NCBI GenBank assembly: GCA_963791325.1
Contig: CAWBRU010000008.1
Location: 275,547 to 339,546, forward strand
Origin: JBEVJK01 sp963791325
GTDB lineage: Bacteria > Pseudomonadota > Alphaproteobacteria > Rhizobiales > Rhizobiaceae
Direction: 5' to 3'
Length of the DNA stretch: 64,000 nt
The notes under the pieces were generated by a model that was not told the DNA's origin, made no database searches, and saw only the letters and a program-made list of their open reading frames with translations. Numbering within the stretch: position 1 is the first letter of the stretch; every line of letters begins with the position of its first letter. The position numbers and the translations under genes are program-made. Positions 57,090 through 64,000 of the stretch are shown here, piece after piece.

Positions 57090-57114
57090 AATTTTGTTCA
57101 GTTGAAACACAATT
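57090..57114. promoter_or_regulatory. Palindromic AT-rich site upstream of the dha/ABC operon
   Basis: AATTTTGTTCA and TGAAACACAATT face each other across GT, about 110 bp before the binding-protein ATG. The region 57075-57130 is distinctly AT-rich against its surroundings. Likely promoter/operator of the operon; the regulator is not identified. Beyond it, 57130-57452 holds no clear gene. Confidence 0.45.
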
Positions 57115-57452
57115 CACTAAACACGCAAGTGGAAAAATGTGCTGCGGCGCACAATTGCGCTGGCTGTCCGGCGACCTGGCGAAGCCCGGCAAAATTGCGT
57201 CTCGGCGAGTTTTGCCGTCGATGGTCGCATCGAGAAGTACCTCAAACACTGCCGGCGACTGCCTGCGGCCCTTCCGCCATCTCAGCCGTGAACGCGATCA
57301 GCGCGTCCCGCACGACCTGCTGAACGGGTCCGTTGTCCGGCCATCGAAGATCACGCCGTTGGTGACGGTCATTGTGACCACGCCAAGCAGTGACTGGCGC
57401 TTTTCCCAATTGCGGCTAAACTGGGGCGCAGATCCATCGGACAAGCCGCGGC

Positions 57453-57863
57453 ATGCCGAAACGCCTTGCCTCGCAGCCAGCCAAGCGCCTGATCGCCGCC
57501 GCGATCGCGCTAGCTATCCTGGCGGGGCCGGCTGCGGCCCAATATATCCAGATAGGGCCGATGAACCCGGCCTACTCGCCGCTCAACCCGCTCACGCCGG
57601 CGCAGCGCAACCAGCTGATCTTGCAAGGGCGCAACGCCGAGCTGCAAGCCAACCAGCGCGTCCAGCAAGGCCTTCAGTACCAGCAGAACCAGCAGATCTA
57701 TCGCCAGCTCGACCGTTCTCAGTCGCAGCAGATCTACGGCCAGCTCGATCGATCTCGGCCGCAGCCCCGGCTCGACTCGTCAGTGCCGCGAATGAAGCCG
57801 ACATGTATGAAGAAGATCTTCGGCAACAAGTTCGTTCAAATGGCCTGTCCGTCACGGCGTTGA
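57453..57863 (+). CDS. Secreted Gln/Arg-rich hypothetical protein
   Basis: 136 residues. Signal peptide (IAAAIALAILAGPAAAQ), then a proline/asparagine stretch PMNPAYSPLNPLTPAQRNQL and a Gln-rich part with an internal repeat: QQIYRQLDRSQS and QQIYGQLDRSRP. The end has two cysteines (PTCMKKIFG, MACPSRR). No family recognised; may be a surface or periplasmic adhesin-like peptide. Confidence 0.55.
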   Translation: MPKRLASQPAKRLIAAAIALAILAGPAAAQYIQIGPMNPAYSPLNPLTPAQRNQLILQGRNAELQANQRVQQGLQYQQNQQIYRQLDRSQSQQIYGQLDRSRPQPRLDSSVPRMKPTCMKKIFGNKFVQMACPSRR

Positions 57864-58095
57864 TCAGCTGCTTGCCGCAGCCGTTTCGACGGCACGACGG
57901 CAAACTCGACCCCCGTGAAGTCGCAAGTCGGAACAACCCGCCAAGAATTGCCGCGCCGGCTGAAGCCATTCCGTCGCCCGCCGCCTGGTGGTCAGACGAC
58001 CATGTCGATGCCCTGCCGTCCTCGGGGGCCGGCGGCAACGCTTCAAGCGCCTTGTCTATGGCCAGGCGAATGCGCTGGGTTGGGGTCGTCTTCAT

Positions 58096-58512
58096 TCATG
58101 GGGGCTGCCCCTCCTCTCGCTGTTCTTGCGTTTCTACTGGAGGTCGATCCTTATCGAACTGGTCGGCCCAAGGCAGAGCCGGCAGCCATGGCTGGCGCCG
58201 TTTCACCCACACCTCATAACTCGGCAAGAGCCCCTCAGGTGTCCCATCAAGAGAACCGATTCGGATTTCCGCTTCGCTCCCTTGGCGATCGGTGAAGACC
58301 CGAGCACCGCATGAAGGACAGAAGCGTCGGCCCGCATAAGTGACAACTTCGCCGCTCGACCTGAACGCGTCGGCTGGCCAAACGCCGAAGGTGACGAAGG
58401 CAGAGCCGGACTCCTTTTGGCAGTCCAGGCAGTGGCAAAGTCCCATCCGAAGCGGCTGACCGGTTACTTCGTATTGAACCGCCCCGCAAAGGCAACTTCC
58501 GTGTCTCTTCAT
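58096..58512 (-). CDS. GFA family zinc protein
   Basis: About 138 residues related to glutathione-dependent formaldehyde-activating enzyme. MKRHGSCLCGAVQYEVTG, LCHCLDCQKESGSAFVTFGVWPADAF and RRFCPSCGARVFTD bring the zinc cysteines. The long tail, VKRRQPWLPALPWADQF, is typical of stand-alone GFA proteins, whose substrates are mostly unknown. ATG 58512 or 58518. Confidence 0.9.
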   Translation of the reverse strand: MKRHGSCLCGAVQYEVTGQPLRMGLCHCLDCQKESGSAFVTFGVWPADAFRSSGEVVTYAGRRFCPSCGARVFTDRQGSEAEIRIGSLDGTPEGLLPSYEVWVKRRQPWLPALPWADQFDKDRPPVETQEQREEGQPP

Positions 58513-58782
58513 CGGCATCGATCGATCCACCGCAGAGCGGCATTCCTGCGCCGGTATGAAATCAAGTGCAAGAGCTTCAGCTTTAAGGACCGGCTTCACA
58601 CGAGCGGCGGAGGGGACCCGAAGCGGCTCATGTGAGTCTCGACTGCGCCCAACTCACCGGTGGCGCGACGGGCACGGTGATGGCGAGCGCCAGTTCGGAT
58701 ACCGCCGGGCGCGGTCCTTGAGTGGCTTTGCAGGAGGATCAAAAAATCGCCTTCGATGGCGCGGTGAACGTCCAGGCTGGTC

Positions 58783-59451
58783 TCAGCCGGGCCCTGTCGC
58801 AGCCGTTAGGAAGCCCAGCGGTGCTCGACAATGTCGGAAGGCATCGTCGTTTTCTTTGCTGGCCCCGCTGATCGAGTATGGGACCGAGAAATCACGGAGC
58901 GGCGTCCAGTCGAACGAGTGCTCATAGCCGCCCAGCGCATGCCCGATCGCCTCGTGCGCGAGTGAACCGGCCAACTCGTAGAGGTCGAAATCTGGTGCCC
59001 CGACCCGGTAGTAGGCCCGGTTGATGTAGACTGTAGGATCCGGCGGCAACCGGTAGGCGACAGCGGTCCCGCACCCTCCCATGGCGCCGAGACATCTGAA
59101 GTAGAACTCGACCGGAACCGAGCCGGAGACATGCCGAAGATCTTCGGCGACCTCGTCCGCCGTCCGTCCTCGGGTTCCCACAAGCTTCCGTTTCGCGATG
59201 AAATCGCGGAAGCAATCCGAGTTCTTGACGACGTTTGCGATCTCGCCGGCCTCGGCAATCGCTCTCGCTTCGCGGTCGGTCATCGAGCTAGCCACCGCAG
59301 CGAAGGTCACCAACCCTGCCGAACTTGCTTCCGAAATCGACGAAGGGACAAGAACAATGAGCGCCACCGACACGAGCGAGATGACGTTGGCACTCACGGT
59401 ATCAGACCGCGTCGCTGCCGAACGAACTGACCTTCTCGTCGATATTAACAT
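58783..59451 (-). CDS. Putative metalloprotein with HEAIGH motif
   Basis: 222 residues from the ATG at 59451. An N-terminal hydrophobic stretch (NVISLVSVALIVLVPSSISEA) looks like a signal or anchor. MTDREARAIAEAGEIANVVKNSDCF, RCLGAMGGCGTAVAYRLPPDP with paired cysteines, YELAGSLAHEAIGHALGGYEH (HExxH plus third His as in gluzincin/metzincin-like sites) and WTPLRDFSVPYSISGAS follow. Reads as an exported zinc protease or relative. An open frame continues to 59574, but its extra N-terminus looks non-coding. Confidence 0.6.
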   Translation of the reverse strand: MLISTRRSVRSAATRSDTVSANVISLVSVALIVLVPSSISEASSAGLVTFAAVASSMTDREARAIAEAGEIANVVKNSDCFRDFIAKRKLVGTRGRTADEVAEDLRHVSGSVPVEFYFRCLGAMGGCGTAVAYRLPPDPTVYINRAYYRVGAPDFDLYELAGSLAHEAIGHALGGYEHSFDWTPLRDFSVPYSISGASKENDDAFRHCRAPLGFLTAATGPG

Positions 59452-59735
59452 CGATTTCTCGGTTTTCCCAAGGACTTCAGCCGCGCCGAGTAGCCGTCGC
59501 CATCGACCGATATACCCTCGGCCAACGCGCTCGGCTTGTTGCGGCTGAATTCGGCCACACGCTGTTGATTCCACAAGATAAAGCCGGCCATCCTCCTACT
59601 GGGGAACAACTCGTCGTCGTGCTCCAGGTGTTGTTCGCGAGAGGGGTTGCGGCGAGCCTCGCCCCGGCCTCGCAGACTTGTGAAGACCCACTGCCCGTAT
59701 AGGCTCTCAGAGGCGGTGCGTCGTCGAGAGTTCGC

Positions 59736-59829
59736 TCATGCGCTGTTCAGATGGAGGATGTTGCCGTCAGGATCCTTGAACCAGACCATCTTGAACCCGT
59801 TCGCATCATGAACGCCGTTGTCGTAAGTT
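59736..59829 (-). pseudogene. VOC/glyoxalase C-terminal remnant cut by the IS element
   Basis: About 30 codons ending TYDNGVHDANGFKMVWFKDPD and GNILHLNSA, the C-terminus of a vicinal-oxygen-chelate protein. The rest of the gene is missing; the remnant abuts the IS3 left end at 59827. Confidence 0.75.
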
Positions 59830-59902
59830 GTCCGTCGTCAGGGAATTTGAGACAACTGGCGGCCTGATTTAGTGGAGGCTCTGGCCCATCTCGGTTGTCA
59901 AT

Positions 59903-60883
59903 TTAGGCGACGGCGTTGCGGTGAAGCAAGCGCCGCTGGTTGATGGTTTGTCGCTTGATCCTTTCTCGTTGCAGCAGGATGGTGTGGCCGCGCCCGAAGT
60001 AGACGTCGACCGGGGTGAGGTTGTCGAGGCTCTCGTGGTATCGGCGGTTGTTGTAGTGCTCGACGAAGGTGGCGATTTGGGCTTCGAGGTCGCCGGGCAG
60101 GAAGTAGTTCTCCAGCAGGATGCGGTTCTTCAGTGTCTGGTGCCAACGCTCGATCTTGCCCTGGGTCTGAGGGTGGCTTGGTGCGCCATGGACGTGATCG
60201 ATTGCCCTGTCCGAGAGCCATTCGGCCAGGTCGGCCGCGACGTAGCATGGTCCGTTGTCGGAGAGCAGCCGCGGCCGCTGCATGACCCTGGCGTTGTCGC
60301 AGCCTGATGCGACAAGCGCCAGGTTGAGCGTGTCGGTGACGTCCTGTGCCCTCATGGTCGTGCACAGCTTCCAGGCGACGATGTAGCGCGAGAAGTCGTC
60401 GAGGATGGTCGACAGATAGAACCAGCCCCAGCCGATCACCTTGAGATAAGTGAAGTCGGTCTGCCAGAGCTGATCGGGAGCCGTGGTCTTGTCCTTGAAC
60501 GCATCGGCGGCCTTGATGACGATGAAGGCCGGGCTGGTGATCAGGTCGTGGGCCTTGAGCAGGCGATAGACCGAAGCCTCGGAGACAAAATAACTTTCGG
60601 CGTCGGTGAAGGAGACTGCCAGCTCGCGCGGCGACAGCTCCGGCCTGTCCAGGGCAAGCTCAATGATCTTGTCTCGCACCTCATCAGGAATGCGGTTCCA
60701 GACCCGTTTCGGCCGTGGCCGGCCATCCTCGAGCGCTTCGACGCCGCTGGTCAGGAAACGATCATACCATCGGTGGAAGGTGGCGCGGGGAATGCCAAGC
60801 TTCTCCAGCGTGCGGCGCACCGGCAGGCGCGACTGCTCGACGAGCCGGATGATCTCCAGCTTCTCGCAGGCAGGGTATCTCAT
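59903..60883 (-). CDS. IS3 transposase OrfB (DDE integrase)
   Basis: 326 residues. N-terminal helix region CEKLEIIRLVEQSRLPVRRTL, then the rve core: LWQTDFTYLKVIGWGW with the first Asp, RLLSDNGPCYVAADL with the second Asp, and QGKIERWHQTLKNRI with the Glu. The ATG overlaps the orfA stop (ATGA), so separate translation is possible. Confidence 0.95.
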   Translation of the reverse strand: MRYPACEKLEIIRLVEQSRLPVRRTLEKLGIPRATFHRWYDRFLTSGVEALEDGRPRPKRVWNRIPDEVRDKIIELALDRPELSPRELAVSFTDAESYFVSEASVYRLLKAHDLITSPAFIVIKAADAFKDKTTAPDQLWQTDFTYLKVIGWGWFYLSTILDDFSRYIVAWKLCTTMRAQDVTDTLNLALVASGCDNARVMQRPRLLSDNGPCYVAADLAEWLSDRAIDHVHGAPSHPQTQGKIERWHQTLKNRILLENYFLPGDLEAQIATFVEHYNNRRYHESLDNLTPVDVYFGRGHTILLQRERIKRQTINQRRLLHRNAVA

Positions 60884-61255
60884 TCGTCGCCGCCCCCATC
60901 CGCGATCATGCTTTTTTTGAGCAGACGCAATTCCAGCGCCTGTTCGGCGACGACCTCCTTCAGATCGCGGGTCTCGCGGCGCAGCTGCTTAACGTCATCG
61001 CTGGTGGCAGCCCGCGCTGTATCACCAGCCAGCCGCTTCTTGCCGGCTTCGAGGAATTCCTTCGACCAGTTGTAGTAAAGGCTCTCGGCGATCCCTTCAC
61101 GTCGGCACAGCGAGGCGATCGACTCCTCGCCGCGCAGACCTTCCAGCACGATGCGGATCTTCTCCTCCGCCCCATACTGCTTGCGCGTCGCGCGCCGGAT
61201 GTCCTTGATAACGGCCTCTGCCGACGCTTTCTGTCGCCCCGGATTTCTGGCTCAT
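60880..61255 (-). CDS. IS3 transposase OrfA, N-terminal indel
   Basis: HTH part of the transposase: EEKIRIVLEGLRGEESIASLCRREGIAESLYYNWSKEF, then a leucine-zipper-like REVRDLKEVVAEQALELRLLKK style segment (ETRDLKEVVAEQALELRLL). The true start MSQKSGRQKAS at 61255 is out of frame by one base because a G-run at about 61238 has four Gs instead of three; thus orfA may be inactive or mis-sequenced. Confidence 0.85.
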
Positions 61256-61345
61256 CTTCGCTCCTTTTGAAAGGCTACGATGAGCCAGAAATCCTCCGCT
61301 CTCAGTTAAGCCGATTTTGTCTCATTGGTGCTGACGCCGGACAAC

Positions 61346-61601
61346 GCCCCATCCTGAGGTTCCGGCCCTAATAAGTGCCGGCCGCCACTGGGAGAAGCCT
61401 CTCGGCGGCCATCTTCCTTTTGCCGAAGTCACTCCGCCCATATTGCGCCGCTAAAGCGGCGCTCGGTTCGGCTGATGATGCCTAAACGTGAAATGCTGAG
61501 CCGCCGGGGCTTGCCCGCGACCCAAGAACGGACTCAGTCGGACTGGCCGCTTGTCCGAAAAGGGCCCCAGCAGCGGACAACAGACCACCAACGGCGTCGG
61601 T
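61346..61601. other. Region between the IS element and the hydrolase remnant
   Basis: No gene found. It contains a perfect palindrome GCGCCGCT-AA-AGCGGCGC (61445-61462) and a hairpin GGCCGCC..GGCGGCC near 61380-61410, either of which could end transcription. Confidence 0.45.
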
Positions 61602-62032
61602 TTAAGCCTTCAGGAAGGCCAGCAGGTCGGCGTTGATCGTTTCCGCCTCCGTGGTCGGCATGCCATGCGGGAAGCCCTTATAGGTCTTCAGCGTGCCGTT
61701 CTTTAGAAGTTTAGCTGAAAGCGGCCCGGCAGCAACATAGGGAACGATCTGATCGTCCTCACTATGCATCACCAGAACCGGGACGTTGATCTTCTTCAGG
61801 TCCTCGGTGAAATCGGTTTGTGAGAAGGCGACGATGCCATCGTGATGCGCCTTCGCGCCGCCCATCATGCCCTGCCGCCACCAGTTTTCAATCGTTGCTT
61901 CGGCTGGCTTGCCCGTCTTGTTGTAGTTGTAGAAGGTGGCCGGCGGCTACGTCGCGATAGAACTGGGAGCGGTTCGCGGCGAGCGCCACCTGGAAATCGT
62001 CGAAAACCTTCTTCGCCATCCCTTTGCCGGCG
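61602..62032 (-). pseudogene. Alpha/beta hydrolase C-terminal part, chloroperoxidase-like
   Basis: About 143 codons with one indel near 61943. MAKKVFDDFQVALAANRSQFYRD, GGAKAHHDGIVAFSQTDFTED, VPVLVMHSEDDQIVPYVAAG (catalytic Asp) and YKGFPHGMPTTEAETIN (catalytic His). The N-terminal half with the nucleophile Ser is absent and is replaced by a MazE-like antitoxin start. Confidence 0.8.
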
Positions 62033-62146
62033 CGCTTCGGCGATGAACTTCGGTGACTTGGTATCCGGCACCCACATCTGCACGAGCTTGAACCCGGCGG
62101 CGCGCATGGCGGCGCGGTGCTTCCGGACGGCGGTCTGGTTGGACAT
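62030..62146 (-). pseudogene. MazE-like (DUF3018) antitoxin start, truncated
   Basis: About 38 codons: MSNQTAVRKHRAAMRAAGFK, VQMWVPDTKSPKFIAEARRQ, the N-terminal half of DUF3018 antitoxin proteins. It then runs into the hydrolase fragment. No MazF-like toxin gene follows. Confidence 0.75.
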
Positions 62147-62202
62147 CGATCAGACACTCCCTGCTCTCTTGCATGTAATGATGCATGATATCGATTGCTC
62201 AT

Positions 62203-62690
62203 TCACGGTGCCAGGAAACTCATTCCGCGGACGACGGCGATGAGGGAGAAGGCAAAAGCAAGAGGTGCCAAAGCCATTCTGGCGGCGGAGGGATCACGGC
62301 CGCTTCCCCGCCTCGCGGCCTCAGTCGGCACGTAGATCACGTCGCGGCCTTCCTTGCCGGAGTTCTCAAGCATCTCAATGTAGCGCCAACGCAGATAGCC
62401 TTCGGGACCGCCAAGGCTGCCGGATAATCTGGGTTGGCCTTGGGCGACGCCCTTGGCGCGCTCGACCTCGGCCTGCGCCGTCAGCTTGGCGCTCTCCAGC
62501 GCGGCGTGCGCCTCGACGATGCGGATCTGGCGGCTCGAACTCCGCACGCTGCAATTCCGCACGTCCTTGCAGCCGCTATGAATAGACGTTGAAGAGTGGA
62601 TACACCGCTGCGAAGCCGACAATGACGGCAACAACGGTCAAGACTGCCGCGATTCTTCTCGGAAAACGTGTGTCATCGTAGTATACACCG
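62203..62690 (-). pseudogene. SPFH/prohibitin-like protein with lost centre
   Basis: An N-terminal piece YYDDTRFPRRIAAVLTVVAV with one membrane helix ends at a stop near 62576; then ELQRAEFE, RIRIVEAHAALESAKLTAQAE and GPEGYLRWRYIEMLENSGKEGRDVIYVPTEA give the C-terminal part of an SPFH protein in shifted frames. The 150-200 residues between them are missing, so the gene is a deletion remnant. Confidence 0.65.
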
Positions 62691-62849
62691 CAGAAAGAGG
62701 ATGATTGCGAGGATCGGATCGGTTTGGACAGCGGCATCGCGGACTCGCGAGATGAGGCATGCGATGCAATCAGTCGAGCGCATGAAGACATAAAGGCTTC
62801 GATCGGTACGGAGTAATCTGTTGCGACCTTTTCAGGGCTCATCTTGTGG

Positions 62850-63660
62850 CCCCTGACCCTCGTTGTGCCTCAGCGGCAGTTCAAACCGAGCGATCGACAG
62901 TGTCTCTGCACAGCAGCGTTGATTCATCCACAGGGATTTGAGGGAATCGCGGTGCCAGTTCGCCCAAGACCGTATTTGGGTCGAGGTAGGCCCCGACGGG
63001 CATAGTCCAGAGCCTCTGGCGGATGGCTTGCGACAAGCGCTCCTCGTCGTGCTCTTCCATTGAGGAACCGTAGCACTTTGGCCAGCTGCCAGGGATTCAA
63101 ATTCGACAGCGGCCCTCGCCTGCCCCGCAATCGGATTTGCGCCAATTGTCCGGAACAAAACGCGGTCCGCGCCAGTTCAGGGGGTTAGGAGCTAACACAT
63201 GTTACTGAAAAGACATGTCGCAGGATATTCGCTGGCCGGCTCATCGAGACTGATGGAGTTCGACAATGGCTCTGGCGAAGACGAGTTGGCACAGCTGCTC
63301 GATGCGGTCGTGGGCGAGAAGTGCCCGAACCGCTCTTGGCGTTGGCCCAGCTGCACCCGCGGCCTGTGCGGCAGGCTAGCGGACCTCGCGCGCCGGAATA
63401 ACCGGTAGCAGGCCACTTCGTACCCTCGCCCAGCGGCTAAGATGCCGTTTCTTGTCGTGGAGAGCATAGCGAGGCATGAGAAGCGCAAGAATGAAAGCTC
63501 CGCTCCTACGCTCATTAGGGCCTTGTTACGCCCTCTCCGCGGGCTCTCGAAGGATCAAAACACAGCTCAGGCAGTTCGGTGAGGCGCTCTGCTGCGGTAT
63601 TGCCGCAAGTCGAGCCAAGGCAGCTTAGGGCACGCCGAGGGTCGAAAACACTGGTGAGGT
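62850..63660. other. Region without a confident gene
   Basis: Several short open frames on both strands, none convincing. A minus-strand stretch near 63080-63130 (NLNPWQLAKVLRFLNG) faintly resembles the region before an AraC-type HTH, but there is no HTH after it. Likely decayed sequence. Confidence 0.4.
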
Positions 63661-63664
63661 ATTG

Positions 63665-63933
63665 ATGATAATCGGCCACATCGAAGGGGCAACTCGCACT
63701 ATCGGAACGACACAGAACTATCGTGGCATGCCGGTCCGTGACGTGGTTGTCAACTCGGCTCTTGATGGGGTCGATACGCCGGCGATGGAACGGCCTGGCT
63801 GCCAACCCCGGCCGAGATCGCGGCGATCAATGCCGGCGCTCCGGTGATCCTACGCAATCTCGGCACTGTGCATCCGCCGGTTGCCGTTGAGGTCGGCAAG
63901 GTGCCGGAACTCGTCTCATTCATCGGCTGTTGA
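63665..63933 (+). CDS. Hypothetical protein, GHIEGATRTIG type (one frameshift)
   Basis: About 89 residues. MIIGHIEGATRTIGTTQNYRG, PVRDVVVNSALDGVDTPAMER, and, after an indel near 63795, WLPTPAEIAAINAGAPVILRNLG and HPPVAVEVGKVPELVSFIG. Short proteins with this GATRxIG start and a PPVAVEVG tail appear in rhizobial accessory regions; function unknown. Confidence 0.6.
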
Positions 63934-64000
63934 AGCGCCTCCGGCCATGGTAGTGCGCGCTTCGGAACCCATGCGAAACTATCGCCGGGCTGAGAGAGTT

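Larger units (their letters stand above)
59827..61345 (-). mobile_element. IS3-family insertion sequence
   Basis: 1519 bp with imperfect terminal inverted repeats: left GTTGTCCGTCGTCAG..GAGACAA, right (reverse) GTTGTCCGGCGTCAG..GAGACAA. It carries orfA and orfB in the minus direction. No target duplication is seen (GTAA on the left, GCCC on the right), suggesting a later rearrangement at one end. Confidence 0.88.

Noticed and set aside
57190..57370. Tail of a transcription regulator on the minus strand
   Set aside because: A stretch reading VVRDALIAFTAEMAEGPQ looks protein-like but is only about 40 residues and has no start or HTH; too weak to annotate.
60880..60883. Programmed -1 frameshift between IS3 orfA and orfB
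   Set aside because: The two frames meet in a plain ATGA overlap and I see no A6G-type slippery run there.
62870..63190. AraC-type regulator remnant
   Set aside because: Only the words NLNPWQLAKVLRF recall the family; no HTH block follows in any frame.
1..64000. CRISPR arrays, tRNA, rRNA, prophage or restriction genes
   Set aside because: No regularly spaced direct repeats and no recognisable RNA-gene or phage/defence motifs were found by reading both strands.

Overview
The window looks like a chromosomal piece of a Hyphomicrobiales (Rhizobiales) alphaproteobacterium close to the Mesorhizobium/Phyllobacteriaceae group. This is inferred from gene content and order: an aa3-type cytochrome oxidase locus running into DUF983, SURF1, ispH, thrB and rnhA; then tlyA-dxs, pirin, xseB and a histone-deacetylase-like gene; then ribB, aroC, DUF1344, fabI and dnaJ. 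G+C is high. No rRNA, tRNA or CRISPR array was recognised.

Layout. 1-29.2 kb is core chromosome. On the minus strand, from about 11.1 kb down to 1.5 kb, lie coxB, ctaD, ctaB, a tiny CoxF-like protein, ctaG, coxC, an L,D-transpeptidase, DUF983, SURF1, ispH, thrB and rnhA, mostly with start/stop overlaps. A DsbD-alpha-like gene and a peroxiredoxin converge on them. IalB, TldD and a membrane protein follow on the plus strand, then isoprenoid (dxs), RNA-methylation (rlmD-like, tlyA), DNA-repair (xseB), riboflavin (ribB), shikimate (aroC), fatty-acid (fabI) and chaperone (dnaJ-type) genes.

29.2-46.6 kb is accessory. An ArsR-type regulator, a GH51 arabinofuranosidase and an ATPase-less ABC transporter form an arabinoside-use module. 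It ends on an IS481 transposase remnant. Next come a partial arsenic operon (truncated DUF6428, arsR, arsN2, arsC, no efflux pump), a four-gene arylsulfatase/DUF2092 operon, a stress/flavin-type pair, a DMT exporter and a class III nucleotide cyclase with C-terminal repeats.

46.9-57.0 kb is one 12-gene minus-strand operon. It joins a sugar/polyol-type ABC transporter (binding protein, two permeases, a small membrane protein, two ATPases) to a PTS-driven dihydroxyacetone kinase in which DhaL, EIIA, HPr, EI and DhaK are all separate proteins, with an HTH-like protein between EI and DhaK. It reads as: import a small ketose or polyol, then phosphorylate it with phosphate from PEP. The substrate is not determined.

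57-64 kb is a decayed or mobile area: hypothetical secreted proteins, a GFA protein, a HEAIGH putative metalloprotein, one IS3-family element, and broken genes (VOC, alpha/beta hydrolase, MazE-like antitoxin, SPFH protein).

Caveat: from 1 to about 17.4 kb nearly every gene, including essential ones, carries single-base indels every 100-200 bp; scattered ones occur later. I treat these as sequencing or assembly error rather than decay. Such genes are annotated over their whole inferred span.
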